A stretch of DNA of 64,000 nt from Neoceratodus forsteri (Eukaryota; Chordata; Ceratodontiformes; Ceratodontidae), in the NCBI GenBank assembly GCA_016271365.2, contig CM057451.1:369231501-369295500 (forward strand). The letters are read 5' to 3'. Made by a program: the position numbers and the translations under genes. This document shows, one piece after another, positions 44,017-55,084 of this stretch; position 1 is the first letter of the stretch, and each line of letters begins with the position of its first letter. The notes beneath the pieces are model-generated. The model was not told the origin of the DNA. It worked only from the letters and a program-made list of their open reading frames with translations, and made no database searches.

Positions 44017-46018
44017 TTTTACATTTTTATTTATTTATTTTATTTATTGGAAACAATCAGAATTACAACCCTTTGAGTCACAGACTCTTGCAAAGGCTCC
44101 ACGTCGAGTTACAAGGGTGGAGGTAGACAAATACAGTAGAGAACATACATGGATCAGGCAGAATATACATAACAAAATCAAAGGAGCAGTCCAGTCAAAA
44201 CTTAATGACTGTTGGAGGTGTTAGGCAGCAATCTTGGGATACCCAGGCGGGATTCTTGGTGAGATCCGGGGCCTGTGTGGCCCTGAGTCGAGAGTGGGGG
44301 GGAGGGAGGCAGTTAACTGGGTGACAGAGTTATCCACAGCTACATGGCTCTCTCAAGGAGGTGAGCTTTGAGGCCTGTTTTAAATTGAGAGATGCTGGGT
44401 CTGTGAGAGTGAGTGGTAATGCATTGAGCCAGAGAGGGGCCTGCATCTAAGGATCTTGCCCTAGGGAAGTTCTACATTGAGGTACAAGGAAGGGAGCTTA
44501 TGGGTAGTTTGTATTGCACCTGTGAGGTGCAGAACTGATTAAGGGAAAAATCCGATGGGGCTAGGTGAAGGTGTATTTTTTTTGTAAGGATGCAGTGGGA
44601 ACTGTAATCGATGGCGTTGGAAGTTTAACCAACCAGATAACGTGATAGAGATCACAGGTGTGGGTTAGCGATCACAACCAGTGACTAGGCGGCAGGCTTT
44701 GTTCAGGACAATGTTTATCCTGTTCAGGAGGTGGGTTCAGTAGAGCTCGTATATAGTGATCCCGTAGTCCACCAGGGGAGAGGATGGAGGAGGTGACTGA
44801 GAGCTGTCAGCTCAAGCGGGGTAGGCAGTGCTTGAGCCGATACAGGATGCCTACCCTAGAGCTGATAGAGGAGGAGAGAATTTGGGTGTGTCTCTGGTAA
44901 GAGAGGGAGGTGTCTAGAGTGACACCTAGGTATTTGAAATTGGAAACTTGTTCCAGAGTGGCACCTTGAGCGTCTTGATGAGGAGAGCAGACTGACTATG
45001 AGGACTTTTGGTGTGGCAAAAATCATGGACTTAGTTTTATTATAGTGATAATTAGGCTGTGTTCAGAGAACCAGGTCTCTAGTTCCGGAAGTGCCTTTAG
45101 AAGGGCCTGTTGGAGGCGTGTAGGGTGGGGGTGTTTCAGAACAGAACCGCATCATCGGCATAGAGGAGCAACTGACCACTGCAAGCCTTAGGGAGGAGTT
45201 TAGGAAGAGGGTGAACAGCAGTGGGCCTAGGATTGACCCCTGAGGGACCCTTGAGGAAACTGTTTAGGGGTGGAGAGGTGGAGCATATCCTGACTTGTTG
45301 CGAGCAGCCTGTGAGGTAATCCTGAACCAGGTCAATGTCTCCGGGACCACATTTAGTTTAGGGAGGACTTGAAGCAGAAGCTCGTGTGACTGACCGTGTC
45401 GAAGGCTCTGTTAGGGTCCACATATATGGCCCTGGCAATTGAGCCATGGTCGAGGGCTTCATGTAGGAATGGAGGTGAGCTCTGAGAGCGGTGATGGTAC
45501 TATGACCTGAGCGGAAACCATGCTGCTCCTGGCTGAGGAGCTTATGCTTAGATAGGTGTTCGGTTAACTGGTCAGAGACTATTCTTTCTAGGGCTTTGGA
45601 GAGAGGTGGAAGTATTGAGATGGGTTCTGTAGTTGCTGGTGTTGGTGGGGTCACCAACCTTCAGGATGGGCGTGATTATGGCTCCTTCCAGGAGGAGGAA
45701 CTGGCCTGAGCAGAGCGAGAGGTTAAGAATTTTAGTGAGTGTGGTAGAGTGGCATCAAGGAGAGCCTCAGGAGTTTAAGATCAAGGGAGTCATTGCTAGC
45801 AGCGGTATGAGAGATGGCCCTGGTAATATAGCGATTTGCCTCGTGGTAGGTGATGACTTGAGCCGAAGGGGGTATTGGTAGAGCTCAGTTGGGGGAGTTA
45901 GGAGGGAGGATGGGGATAGATCCGAGAAGGTCGAGTTAAGGGCTTCAGCGATAGTGGGATGATCTTGAGTGACCTCACCATTTATAGTGAGTTGCGTGGG
46001 GATGGGGGAGCGAGATGC
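44017..46018 (-). mobile_element. LINE with AAAT-type tail, nested in DIRS C
   Basis: On the minus strand the element ends with an AAATAAAT-type tail (44024-44050 read in reverse), preceded by a 3' segment whose complement AGACTCTTGCAAAGG/GGTTGTAATTCTGATTG resembles the end of the LINE at 56931-58413. It is 2.0 kb and 5' truncated. DIRS sequence stops at GGGAACCCCTTG and resumes at CGGTCCTGCC; compared with A and B, about 15 target bases appear to be lost or replaced at the junction. Confidence 0.85.
44200..45990 (-). pseudogene. LINE reverse transcriptase (nested copy)
   Basis: The open stretch 45358-45657 reads PISILPPLSKALERIVSDQL and HGFRSGHSTITALRAHLHS, typical of the RT fingers/palm start of non-LTR elements. 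Downstream, FDTV-like codons (about 45390-45400) and a YADDAVL-like stretch (about 45145-45170) are visible in shifted frames. The clade is uncertain (CR1/L2/Rex/Daphne range), but it is distinct from the CR1 copies at 14100 and 16905. Confidence 0.7.
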
Positions 46019-47070
46019 TTCGGTCCTGCCACCAGTGGAGGGCCAGGATCAGAGTTTGAGTCACTGGGACCAATTTGGAAAGGGGGTCCTTCCTTTGAGA
46101 CCAATAGGCCCTCAAATGGAACTGAATGTCCCTCATCTGGAATCTTGCTCCTTGCACTACAGCTGTGGAAGCAGCCATGTGCCCCAGGAGTTGCAGAAAT
46201 GCCTTGCTGGTCGAGAGACTGCAGGGTAAAGGAGGATGCCAGGCAATGAGTCTGTCTACCCTTTCCGAGGGAAGAAATGCCCTGGCTAACTTTGTGTTCA
46301 ATTCTGCACCTATGAAAGTTAGGACCTGAACTGGTTCCAGAACTGACTTTGGTAAATTTAGCAGGAATCCCAGGGAAGTGAGAAGCTGCTGGGTGACTTG
46401 CAAGTGGGATTTCACCTGATCTGGAGACTGACCCACAATGAGCCAGTCGTCCAGGTAGGGAAACACAGCAACCCCTTGCCTTCTTAAGTGAGCCACTACC
46501 ACAGCTAGACATTTTATGAATACCCTTGGCAGAGGTAAGGCCGAAAGGCATTGCCCTGAACTGGTAGTGGCCTGAGGGCAGTTCGAACCTGAGGTACTTT
46601 CGTGAGAAGGCCTGATCAGAACATGAAAATAGGCATCCTTGAGGTCCAGGGAAGCTAGCCAGTCCCTGGTCTTAGAGAAGGCAATATCATTGCCAGAGTC
46701 AACATTTTGAACTTTGGTTTCAAAGATGCTTGTTCAGGTACCTTAAATCTAGAATGGGCCGCCATTCTCCTGTCTTTTGGGGTAAGAAAGTATCTTGAAT
46801 ATAGCCCCTGCCCTGATGGCAAGGAGGGACCCTTCCACTGCTTTGCAGTCCAGAAGAGAAGAAACCTCTGCTTCCAGGCAAGGACTTTGAAGGATTTGCA
46901 GGTGGAAAATGTCTGGCTCTCATCTTTGGAAACTGTTTGAAGTTGAGAATCAGACCCTGGCTTATTACCTCCAGAACCCATCTGTCCGAAGTTAAGGACA
47001 GCCAGTTCTGGCTGAAATAAGCCAACCTGCCCCACTGGTACAGGAGAATCGGCCCTGGGCACCCATCAAG
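46019..47070 (-). pseudogene. DIRS C reverse transcriptase part of pol (upstream of the LINE)
   Basis: The 175-residue frame 45975-46502 has VAVFPYLDDWLIVGQSPDQV (catalytic YLDD), then QLLTSLGFLLNLPKS, FIGAELNT and LLGHMAASTAVVQG; its last residues run into LINE sequence. MPFGLTSAKG (motif B) opens the overlapping frame at 46551. The N-terminus is at 46655-47062. Confidence 0.88.
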
Positions 47071-47094
47071 GTGCCTGCTTGGCAGCAGCCTTAG

Positions 47095-48640
47095 GCTGAG
47101 GGAGGGGACGGTTCACTTGTGCCTCGCCTACCCCTGCCTCTGAAGAAACCCTCTGCGCAAAAGCAGAGGAGGCTTGAGATTGGTAAAAGGCCTGTGGAAA
47201 GGCCTGCCCCACTCTCTGGGAGCGTGCCTTTGTGGAGTGGCATGCCTCTCCTTAGCCTGGGCACTTTTGTAGGTAGTTCTGTATTCATCCATCTTTTTCA
47301 TATAGTTTTCTGTTTGTTCCCCAAACAGAGAATTTCCCACTACAGGAAAATCCATAGCCTTTGACTAAGTATCTTGGGACAGATTAGTGCATCTGAGCCA
47401 TGCCAACCCACGAAAGCTACAGAAGTGGCCATGACCCTAGAGGAGACATCATTAACATCAACAGCAGTATGAAATTGAACTTTAGAGGCTTCAATGCCAT
47501 CAGCAGCCACCTGTTCCAACTCACTAGCCAGCTGGCCATGGGCCTGCTTGGCTAACTGCAATATTGTGTCCCATCTAGATTTCTGATATCTAGCTACATA
47601 AGCCATATAATTTGCCTGCTTGAGTCCCAAAGAAGCTGCCATATACTGTTTTTTCTCGCCATGGCATCAATCTTCCTGAATCCTTATCAGGAGGATGGAG
47701 GCCAGGGAATATTAGCCTGTCACAGGCTGCAGCTTGTACCACACCTACATGACTACACTGTTCAGTGAGGAAGTCTGTATCAGAGCCTGACAAAGTATAC
47801 CTTCTGTCCATTTTTTATCTACAGGAGGGACAGAATGAGGATTTTTAAAATCTTTGTTGTTTGCTTCCTAAATGACTTATGCAAAGGAATAGACAACCTC
47901 CTAGACTCTGGTATATCCATCATTTCTACATAATCAGGCTCCTCTTGCTCATCCACAGCCTCCTCTAAAGGAAGCTGGAGGGTTTCTGCAACCTTTTGTA
48001 AACATAAATGAGAAGGGACTCAGACAGAATAGGAGGAGATTCTAAAGGTCTGTCTGGAGAAATGTCCGGTTCAATGGGCACGCCCAGACCCTCCCAGCCA
48101 CACATATATTGATCAAATTCTCCTCCCTTCCTGTGGTTCATAAAATTCCTCAACATCAAACTCCTGAACCACTGGAACTGAACGAACCAACCTTTTACCA
48201 ACTGTTGGTGGTTCGACAGGTCCCTGAGACAGTGACTGGACAATCTGAATGGCTTTAGCTATCTCTGCAGCAGTTGGAGAGACAATTTTGGACTCCAAAC
48301 CTACTGATTTCTTTGTCTTTTTAACTGGGACTGGTTCCTCTGAACCAGCCTTCCTTTGCCCGAGGAAGTCTCGCCTGGTCAGAGGGCACCTCTAGTCCAG
48401 TGGGTGCTGGACCGGCTGGCCATCCGGTCAGCGGACTTTTGGTCTCTCTGCCCTGAGCCGGCCCAATCTCTTTTCCAGGGTGGCTGCAGGAAATTTTTAC
48501 ACACCTGGCAGTCTGACAGGAGGTGTCAGCCCCAGACAATAGACACAAGTGGTGTGTGGGTCAGCCTTGGCAAAGGCTTCCCCACAGACATCCAGTGTTG
48601 AAACCCAGTGGCGCGGTTTTCTTTTGGGTTTCTCAGACAT
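47095..48640 (-). pseudogene. DIRS C gag-like protein
   Basis: Start near 48640 in the context TTTCTTTTGGGTTTCTCAGACAT read on the plus strand, the same as A. Pieces: cysteine-rich N-terminus at about 48500-48640, acidic centre (48113-48298, EFDVEEFYEPQEG), MAASLGLKQANYMAYVARYQ (47340-47642) with DVNDVSSRVMATSVAFVGW, and a C-terminal segment at 47128-47355. Multiple frameshifts. Confidence 0.8.
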
Positions 48641-49025
48641 AATGCCAGCCTATCCAAAAACTTGCCCTTTTGATGGCAGTGCCAGAAAGAAGACACCCTT
48701 ATCGGTTCCTAACTGCGTCAATGGTATTTGAAAACCCTTGAAAACCAGTTTTTTTAGAACCGATAAGAACCGGGAACCGCACTCTAAAAAGCCCAACCAA
48801 ACACTTCAAAGCGTTAAAATCAGCAAACCGATCGGTTCAAAACCGAACCGATAATTGAATTTCCACACAGACTTTAAATTTGTACTTACGGTTTACCAGA
48901 TAGAGCTTTTAACGAAATGCGTAAAATAAATACTTTTGCGGTTCAAATGAACCGAAAAATACTCGTGAACCGAGAATGAACCGAGCTGAAGGAGCTGATC
49001 TCGGGCGACTGTTCAGTGAAGCCAG

Positions 49026-49197
49026 ATAAAGAATCTGACAGTTTCATTTGAAACTGGCCAGATGGAAACTTTGGCACAGCGCCCTCGCGCTGTAGAACTC
49101 CAGATCCTCTGGAGTTAACTCCTTCCTCTCCGGGGCAGTTCAGCTGCAGTGGCTGACTGCTATTGTTATAATATAGCAAGACTTCATGGTGTTTGAA
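49026..49197. repeat. Right inverted terminal repeat of DIRS C
   Basis: Complement of 41519-41715. Ends CATGGTGTTTGAA. Confidence 0.9.
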
Positions 49198-49505
49198 TAG
49201 ATGACATAACCGCTTTAACTAATGCAAATATCGAGAACTAAATAGGAAAAACAATATGAGTTTTTACAAATTAAAGTAAATAAGGGACTTAGCCGATGGA
49301 CTTGGAGCAGGCTTTGAGGGGACTATTCCCTTCAGCGAAGAAAACAAATCTGACATTAGAACAGTAGAGGGATCATCACCACATAACAACACTTGAATGG
49401 AGTTCTGATTCCACAGCACCATTCTAAACTCTGAGGCAACATCTCAGAGTGGAGATGATGCAGTTTTTGTATGGCATCATTATCAGACTCATGTCGTTAG
49501 AAGGC
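49198..49505 (-). mobile_element. DIRS 5' end fragment (family F)
   Basis: The stretch 49345-49500 is the reverse complement of the left terminus of element F at 58610-58795, sharing AAATCTGACATTAGAACAGT, CATCACCACATAA and CAGAGTGGAGATGATGCA. It is therefore a terminal repeat of the F family standing alone, with leader-like sequence (49198-49340) cut by element C. The rest of this copy is not recognised. Confidence 0.7.
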
Positions 49506-49529
49506 CCATATATAGAATCATTCCATTAT

Positions 49530-49736
49530 CTGTATAATGCTTGCCATTATTTTTTGTTGTTTCTACCCATTGTATTTTTGTAGCACTGCTGTATTGTTCC
49601 TCTATTTGTATTATTGTACCCATGTTGCTGTTGTTCAACTGTTCTCCTTTTGTTGTACTCTCCCGGGTCGTGCCTGAAAATAGTCATTTTATGGCTAGTG
49701 CACCTACCCGGTTAACAAAAACTAAATAAATAAAAT
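49530..49736 (+). mobile_element. LINE 3' end fragment
   Basis: Short non-coding segment ending in AACAAAAACTAAATAAATAA, a tail of AAAT units as in L2-like LINEs. No coding part present. Family not fixed. Confidence 0.45.
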
Positions 49737-49737
49737 A

Positions 49738-49886
49738 CATGGGGTTGTATGCTTACTGAAAATTTTACACACACCGAGGTGTTGGATGCTACATAAACCC
49801 GAAAACAAAGCTCTAGGGTTTCTTTAAGCACCAATACCGAGAGTGTGTAAAATTTGAGTTTTTGAGTTTTACACACAACCCCATAT
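49738..49886. repeat. Foldback element, about 70-bp arms
   Basis: Outer ends TGGGGTTGTATGC and ACACACAACCCCA. Inner matches AAATTTTACACACACCGAG with GAGAGTGTGTAAAATTT, and AAACCCGA with CTAGGGTTT. MITE-like. Confidence 0.8.
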
Positions 49887-50540
49887 TTTATTTTATATAA
49901 TTGCTGGGTATCATTTTTTTCGCCACACCAATTATGTAAAATAAAAGACATCCCTGTGCAGCCGCGGTTCGGTTGGGTTTCAACGCAGTCTGCGGTCCAA
50001 AGTGCCTACTGTAAGAGCCATTAACTTTTTTCTTTTTTTTTTTCATTTTTTTAAAAGGAGCCCACTTTAAAATGTTATCCCAGTGAATGTTTTTTCTTTT
50101 TTTTTTTTAAAGAACTTATGGCTGATTCTGAGTGGCAGTGAACAAACAGGTTCAGCAGTTAGTTGCACACCAAAAGAATACTCACAGGCTCAAGTTCAAG
50201 TTTCAAAAAAACAAAACATTTATTCGGCCAACTGCTCTGTGCGTCCTGAGCCATTGCCAGTCACCCTACAGGTATAACCCCTAGCGCTTCGCCTCTAACT
50301 AAGGCTTCAAAAGGGTGAACCTGTTTGGACATTCTGGGGTAGCCACCCTGTTGTTGCACCCTCCGGGACTGTTGAGCGCGGTAACCCTTTTCTCTGAATC
50401 TGCTCCGAGTGGCAGTGAAGCCTCTGGTGGTAAGGAATGGCAGCAGCGCTGAAGAACAGAAGAGCTACAGCTGGTGCATGTGCAATGCAAGGGAAATCTG
50501 GTGTGTGTTCGCTGTTATATTCCTCTGGTTATAACGGCAG
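49887..50540. other. No confident feature
   Basis: Contains T-rich runs (50026-50056 and 50091-50110) and an unassigned segment of mixed composition. No reading frame with a recognisable motif. Confidence 0.3.
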
Positions 50541-50544
50541 ATTA

Positions 50545-50735
50545 TATAGAGGATAACATATGGTTTATGATTAATAACCATGCTGTAAACACTTTGATAG
50601 GTTGCCATGACATCATTGTAAACCTCGAGAGTGTAGCTTGAGAGGTTTTCAGATGTCATGGCAACCTCAAGAAGTGTTTTCAGCGGGGTTGTTAACCAAA
50701 GACTGTACATTATATTTTATAGTGTTGGCCTACCA
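50545..50735. repeat. Foldback element, copy 1 of a CTCGAG-centred family
   Basis: GGTTGCCATGACATC (50601) pairs with GATGTCATGGCAACC (50653). The arms extend outward to the ATAGAGGATAACATA side and inward to AACCTCGAGAG/TTGAGAGGTT. A related copy lies at 50885-51065. Confidence 0.8.
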
Positions 50736-50884
50736 AGATTGTGTAATCATGAATTGAATGACTTTACTTTACTGGATTACTTTACGGAACATTGATTGTT
50801 GATAGCATTCTGTTTTGTTATACCATTGATATGACACACTCAAGAAGGGTTAACAACAGAGTGATGTCATACTGATGGCATAAC

Positions 50885-51065
50885 ATAGAGGATAATGTAT
50901 GGTTCTCTATCGTTAACCGGTCAGTTAACAGTCGAGAGGTTGCCAGGGTGACCATGTAAACCTCGAGAGCGAAGCTCGAGAGGTTTACGTCGCCATGGCA
51001 ACCTCGAGACGGTTAAAATTGACCGCCGCTTTATAGAGGACCATACATTATTTTGCAGTGTATGG
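50885..51065. repeat. Foldback element, copy 2 of the same family
   Basis: The centre CTCGAGAGCGAAGCTCGAG is flanked by AGGTTGCCAGGGTGACCATG and its complement-like CGCCATGGCAACCTCGAG. Outer ends are GTATGGTTCTCTAT and ATAGAGGACCATAC. A further small hairpin (TTAACAACCTTAGGAAAT with its complement) lies at 51247-51286. Confidence 0.82.
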
Positions 51066-51599
51066 TCCCACCATAAAAAAAAAAAGGGCTACGCTTTTAA
51101 AAGTCACCGCTGCCCTTCAGTCCTTCCCGTCGGTTTCCCTTCAGTCGGTTTCGTGTCGAAAAGGCCGCATAGAGACTACTAGCTGTTGTTCCTATCGGCG
51201 TGACGAGGATCGATAGGTTAACAACATACTCCACGCCACATCGATATTAACAACCTTAGGAAATGATGATTTCTAAGGTTAACAGCGTCTAACATACATT
51301 ATAAGGTTGTAATCTGCTAGATTTCAGTTAATAATAAGGGCTCCCCATGCATACCATGTTTCCCTTAGAGAAAAAATGAAACCAAGCTATTATATAGCAT
51401 TTACACACCCTTCTTTGCCTGGTGACCAAAGAGTAGCATTGACATCAGCTGTGAAGGTAGTCAGTTGCCCACCCTACCGCGCTCTCAGCCAAAAGGTGTA
51501 GCCACGGTGAATCTGAAGACGGGGTGGAGGACAAGGGAAACAAGTGAAAAATGGGGAAGGGGCAGAGAAAACAAGGCAGGAAGTGGAATTTAGACAAAA
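51066..51599. other. No gene recognised
   Basis: It holds an A-run, a segment with repeated GTCGGTTTC (51129-51151), the small hairpin at 51247-51286, and unassigned sequence. Confidence 0.3.
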
Positions 51600-51937
51600 A
51601 AACTGGCACCAATACCAGGCACATCAATCTTCAATATTCCAGTATTTACTGGAGTGCCGTGAAAAGTAAAAACACACTCACACTGTCCAACACTATATTC
51701 AGGAATCACCAACAGCTAAGAGCCCCAACCGGTTTCGAGCATGAGCAGTTATTTGCAAAGACTATGGTTTTATACTTGTATCTCTTAAAGAGACAGTGCA
51801 ATTAGTTACACTACAACATACAACTAATCTCACAGTTTGCACTGAACCAAAACAGTGAAAACATCTGAAACAATACTATACTGAAGTTACAGACTTAAAA
51901 AATCCTTAAACAGTAGCTCAACTCAATTTTAGGGATT
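51600..51937 (-). mobile_element. Penelope-terminus-like repeat, copy 1
   Basis: On the minus strand: ATACAAGTATAAAACCATAG, TCTTTGCAAATAACTG, CTCGAAACCGG, then TTAGCTGTTGGTGATTCC and TGTTGGACAGTGTGAG. The same ordered blocks occur on the plus strand at 54225-54340. The GAAACCGG context is like the 3' side of a hammerhead core as found in Penelope-like elements, but the CTGANGA half is degraded in this copy. No reverse transcriptase present. Confidence 0.5.
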
Positions 51938-52076
51938 GTTAAACATAGGGATGCCTTCCTTGAAAGAAACAGCATTACTACAACGAGTAATTTTTTCTTC
52001 AAACCCCAGGAATCCATCAGTTATGTTTAACAACAGCAGACTCCATAGCAGTACCTTGGAAGGCTGGGTACTGGAC

Positions 52077-53130
52077 CTATTTAGGGGAAAGGTTCTGCAA
52101 GGAAGCAGCACCAAAGCTGGCATCTCTCCTGGACTGTATTTTTAGACAGTAGTGTTCTGTGGAAGTGTGTACTGTTTTCCAGGTAGCTGCTTTACAGATT
52201 TCTTGCAGGGGGATACCCCTTGAAGCTGCCACAGAGGCAGAGGTGACTCTTATACAGTGTGCCCTAAGGCCTCGGGGTACAACTTTACCAGATTGGTCAT
52301 AACAAAACTGTACACAGGAGACTATCCAGTGAGAAGCTGTTCTCCTGGAAGCTGGTTTGCCTTTTCCCACTTCACTATAAGTGACAAACAACTTAGTGCA
52401 AGTGTACCTGACATCCTTTGAGTGGCCCAGGTAGTAACTCAATGCCGTTCTGATATCCAGGCAGTGGAGTATTTGCTCCCCTGAGCTGGATTATCCTTTA
52501 AAGAAAACAGGAAGGGCAACTGACTGATTCAGATGGAATTCCAGCACCACATATGGAAGGAATTTTCTGTTCGTCCTCAGTAATACCTTGTTCCTGTGGA
52601 AAATGATGTAGTTTGGATCTGTGCAGAGGGCTTGCAGCCTTTTAGCAGATGTTACATCCACCAGGAACATTGTTTTCCAAGTGACATACTTTAATGCAGC
52701 AGTGGCCATAGACTTGAAAGGAGCCTCCATCACCTGGGCAATGCATACATTTAAGTCCCAGGATGGGACAGGGCCCCTCACTGGAGGGTGTGTGCAATTA
52801 AAGTCTTTGAAAATGGGTTGTGAAGCCACTGACCTGTCTTTGCCAGCTGATGTGTAAGCTGAGACTGCCGTCAAATGTACCTTCATAGTTGATGGCCTTA
52901 GGACCAGTGACTGGAGGTGGACTAGGTAGTCCAGGACTGTAGACAGACCTGACCGGATTGACTTAATCTGTCTAGGAGCACACCAGAAAGAAAACCTTTT
53001 CCATGTTGAAGAGTAACTTTTCCTTGTTGCTGTTTCCTAGAAACATTCAACACCTTCATTACTTCTTCTGAAAGATATAGTCCAGAAAACTCTAGCTCTT
53101 CAAGAACCATGCTCTGAAGCAAACAGTTCT
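52077..53130 (-). pseudogene. DIRS E tyrosine recombinase
   Basis: The frame 52077-52442 is open and contains LRAHCIRVTSASVAASRGIP (catalytic H-x-x-R) and ATWKTVHTSTEHYCLKI (nucleophilic tyrosine). The frame 52491-52886 has IIFHRNKVLLRTNRKFLP and EFHLNQSVALPVFF. The N-terminal part is at 52922-53122. This is the best preserved recombinase C-terminus in the window. Confidence 0.88.
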
Positions 53131-53630
53131 CAGACCTGGGAATGTTATCCTGCTCTAAGACAGCATCAGCAGATTGTATCTCAGTGGCAGATTGATAGGT
53201 GGCTTGTTGGAGAAGGACAGGAACATGGAGTACCAGATCTGCCTGACCCAGTCTGGTGCTATGAGAATCATTGTTGCTGACTCCTTTCTCAGTTTTATGA
53301 GCACTCTCAGTAAGAGTGGAAATGAAAGGAAGGCATACAGAAACTTCCCTGACCAGTTGAGAACTAGAACGGCCTCAGCAACTGCGACCACCACTAGCAG
53401 TCTGCAATAAAAGAGTGGGAGCTAGTTGTTCTTCTGGGAAGCAAACAGATCTATTTCTGGTGTACTGCACCATCTGAACACTGATGCCAGCACCTGTTGG
53501 TTCAGGTTATACTTGTGGTTCCCCTGGCTGATCCTGCTTAGGGAGTCTGCTAGTACATTGTCTTTTGCTGGCAAGCGTACTGCGGATAGCTGCACTTCTG
53601 GGGAGTAGGTTAGGTTCTGGATTTTCATGG
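53131..53630 (-). pseudogene. DIRS E RNase H end of pol
   Basis: Segment 53155-53394 has FPLLLRVLIKLRKESATMIL, the C-terminal domain end. The frame 53422-53748 includes VRLPAKDNVLADSLSRISQG and PEIDLFASQ. Upstream of the TETMK segment near 53627 the similarity to other DIRS copies stops. Confidence 0.82.
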
Positions 53631-54338
53631 TTTCTGTACCCTGCCTTAAAGTGCTTGTTGCTATTTTATTTTGGTTGGATGCAGTTTGGTTTCTATGCGA
53701 TAGTGCTACTTCAAGTTGCCTTGAACTGCTTATAAACTGGTTTTCCATTAAAATAGGAATTATAGATACAGGTCTGGCAGTGCGTCTCTCTCAGAGCTTT
53801 TTAGAATGGGCATCATTATTTCTGCACTCCACACCCTAAACCAATAAGTGGTTTTAAATTGCTCAGTGCAGATGAGGTGAGCATTATCGCACCCCAGTGG
53901 ACCTCTGGTGACCTCCAGTATAAGATTTTTGAAATGTGGTCTCCAGGGTGAGCATGACTCAGAATTATCATTAACTACCTGTTAATTGGATTTCCCGGGG
54001 CTTACATCTGATTCATTAAAAATGTTTTGATGTCTTTATGATGCAAATATATTTTTTCTGAATATTATTAATACAGTATTACTGCTACTGATTTGAGCTG
54101 CAGTTTAAGAAATTTTTATTTTAGGTTTATAACCTTACTTTAATATTGTTTCACATTTTATTTTTTTGGTTCAGTGCGAGCTGTGGGATTATTTGTACAC
54201 TGTATTGTGGTCTTTCAGAGACACGAGTATAAAGGCAGTCTTTGCATAGGACCAGCCTCCCTGAGGAAGAGCTGACACTAGAAACCATTCAGGGCGCTTA
54301 GTTGTTGGTGATTTCCGTATGTGGTGCTGGACAATGTG
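53631..54338 (+). mobile_element. Inserted repeat with Penelope-terminus-like end, copy 2
   Basis: It interrupts DIRS E. The right part (54215-54338) matches copy 1 at 51600-51937 in opposite orientation: AGTATAAAGGCAGTCTTTGC, then CTGAGGAAGAGC, GAAACC, TTAGTTGTTGGTGATTTCC and GCTGGACAATGTGAG. CTGAGGA...GAAAC is a hammerhead-like arrangement. The left part (53631-54200) is AT-rich and unassigned; the left boundary is approximate. Confidence 0.5.
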
Positions 54339-54470
54339 AGGGTGAGTGGCAAATGGAACCCCTTGGCTTAAATTGTCCTGATCCTGCCACCATTGAAGGG
54401 CTTGGATCAGGTCCAAGTCACTGAATCAGCTTGTTAAGGGATCCTTCCTCTGGGACCAAACATGCATTCA
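54339..54470 (-). pseudogene. DIRS E pol remnant beyond the insertion
   Basis: The minus strand encodes LIQALQWWQDQ (54189-54416 frame), the same RT/RNase H junction motif as in A. It aligns with 38120-38260 of B. Ends near 54470. Confidence 0.7.
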
Positions 54471-55080
54471 TTTGCATTGCTGTTGCTCAGCATGTTTTCA
54501 GTGGCGCAACTGCCTCCTGCTGAATATCGCAGAATGGAGCAATTTCGGACTTGCGCAGGCGCAACCCTATTGCGCATGGTGCAACTCTTTTGAATATCTT
54601 GCCCATTATTTAAATGATTAAAAACAGCTTTCCTTCAAATATGCCACATAGATCTTTCTAAACTGATCTATTGACTGATTTCCTACTACTCTTTGAGGGC
54701 AGGCGTTCCACTTCTTAATGGCCCTAGACTTAAAAAATGTCTGCCTCATGTGGTTTTATAGCATGGTAACTCCAACTTAAGATTCATGGTAGACCTAGTG
54801 TTATGAACACAGTAAAACCATGTTGTTCAATTTGTCCTCACTCTGAGCATGTATCATATTCCAGCACCATAACCTACCTAGTACTGAATTCACTGTTTGA
54901 TGGATAAACTATCCACTTGTTCATTTAATTCACTATGCTGAGCATTTTTATTCACATTTAGTTCAAAACAACAAGTTTGATTCAACGCTATGGTTAATCT
55001 GGATACTCGGGAGCCCTTCCCAAATAGGGGACTATTTGTATTTGGAAAACACTATTCTTTATGTATTTGGAAAATACTAT
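54471..55080. other. No feature recognised
   Basis: AT-rich unique-looking sequence. A short direct repeat (TATTTGGAAAA...CTATTCTTTA) occurs at 55039 and 55067, just before the foldback. Confidence 0.3.
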
Positions 55081-55084
55081 TCTT

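Larger units (their letters stand above)
41519..49197 (-). mobile_element. DIRS-type retrotransposon C, full length, with nested LINE
   Basis: Same family and orientation as B. Terminal repeats lie at 41519-41715 and 49026-49197, and the internal complementary region at 42059-42161. Without the LINE at 44017-46018 the element is about 5.7 kb, equal to B. The two ends of C match each other in the inner part of the repeat (GCAGCTGAACTGCCCCGGAG and its complement), where B has a different sequence. Confidence 0.92.
51938..53630 (-). mobile_element. DIRS-type element E (divergent), recombinase part
   Basis: It begins with an internal complementary region (51938-52040; GTTAAACAT at one edge and ATGTTTAAC at the other) and continues with recombinase and the RNase H end. 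It is collinear with B but much diverged, and probably an older family. Left terminal repeat not recognised. The right side is interrupted near 53630 by another repeat, and DIRS sequence resumes at 54339. Confidence 0.82.
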
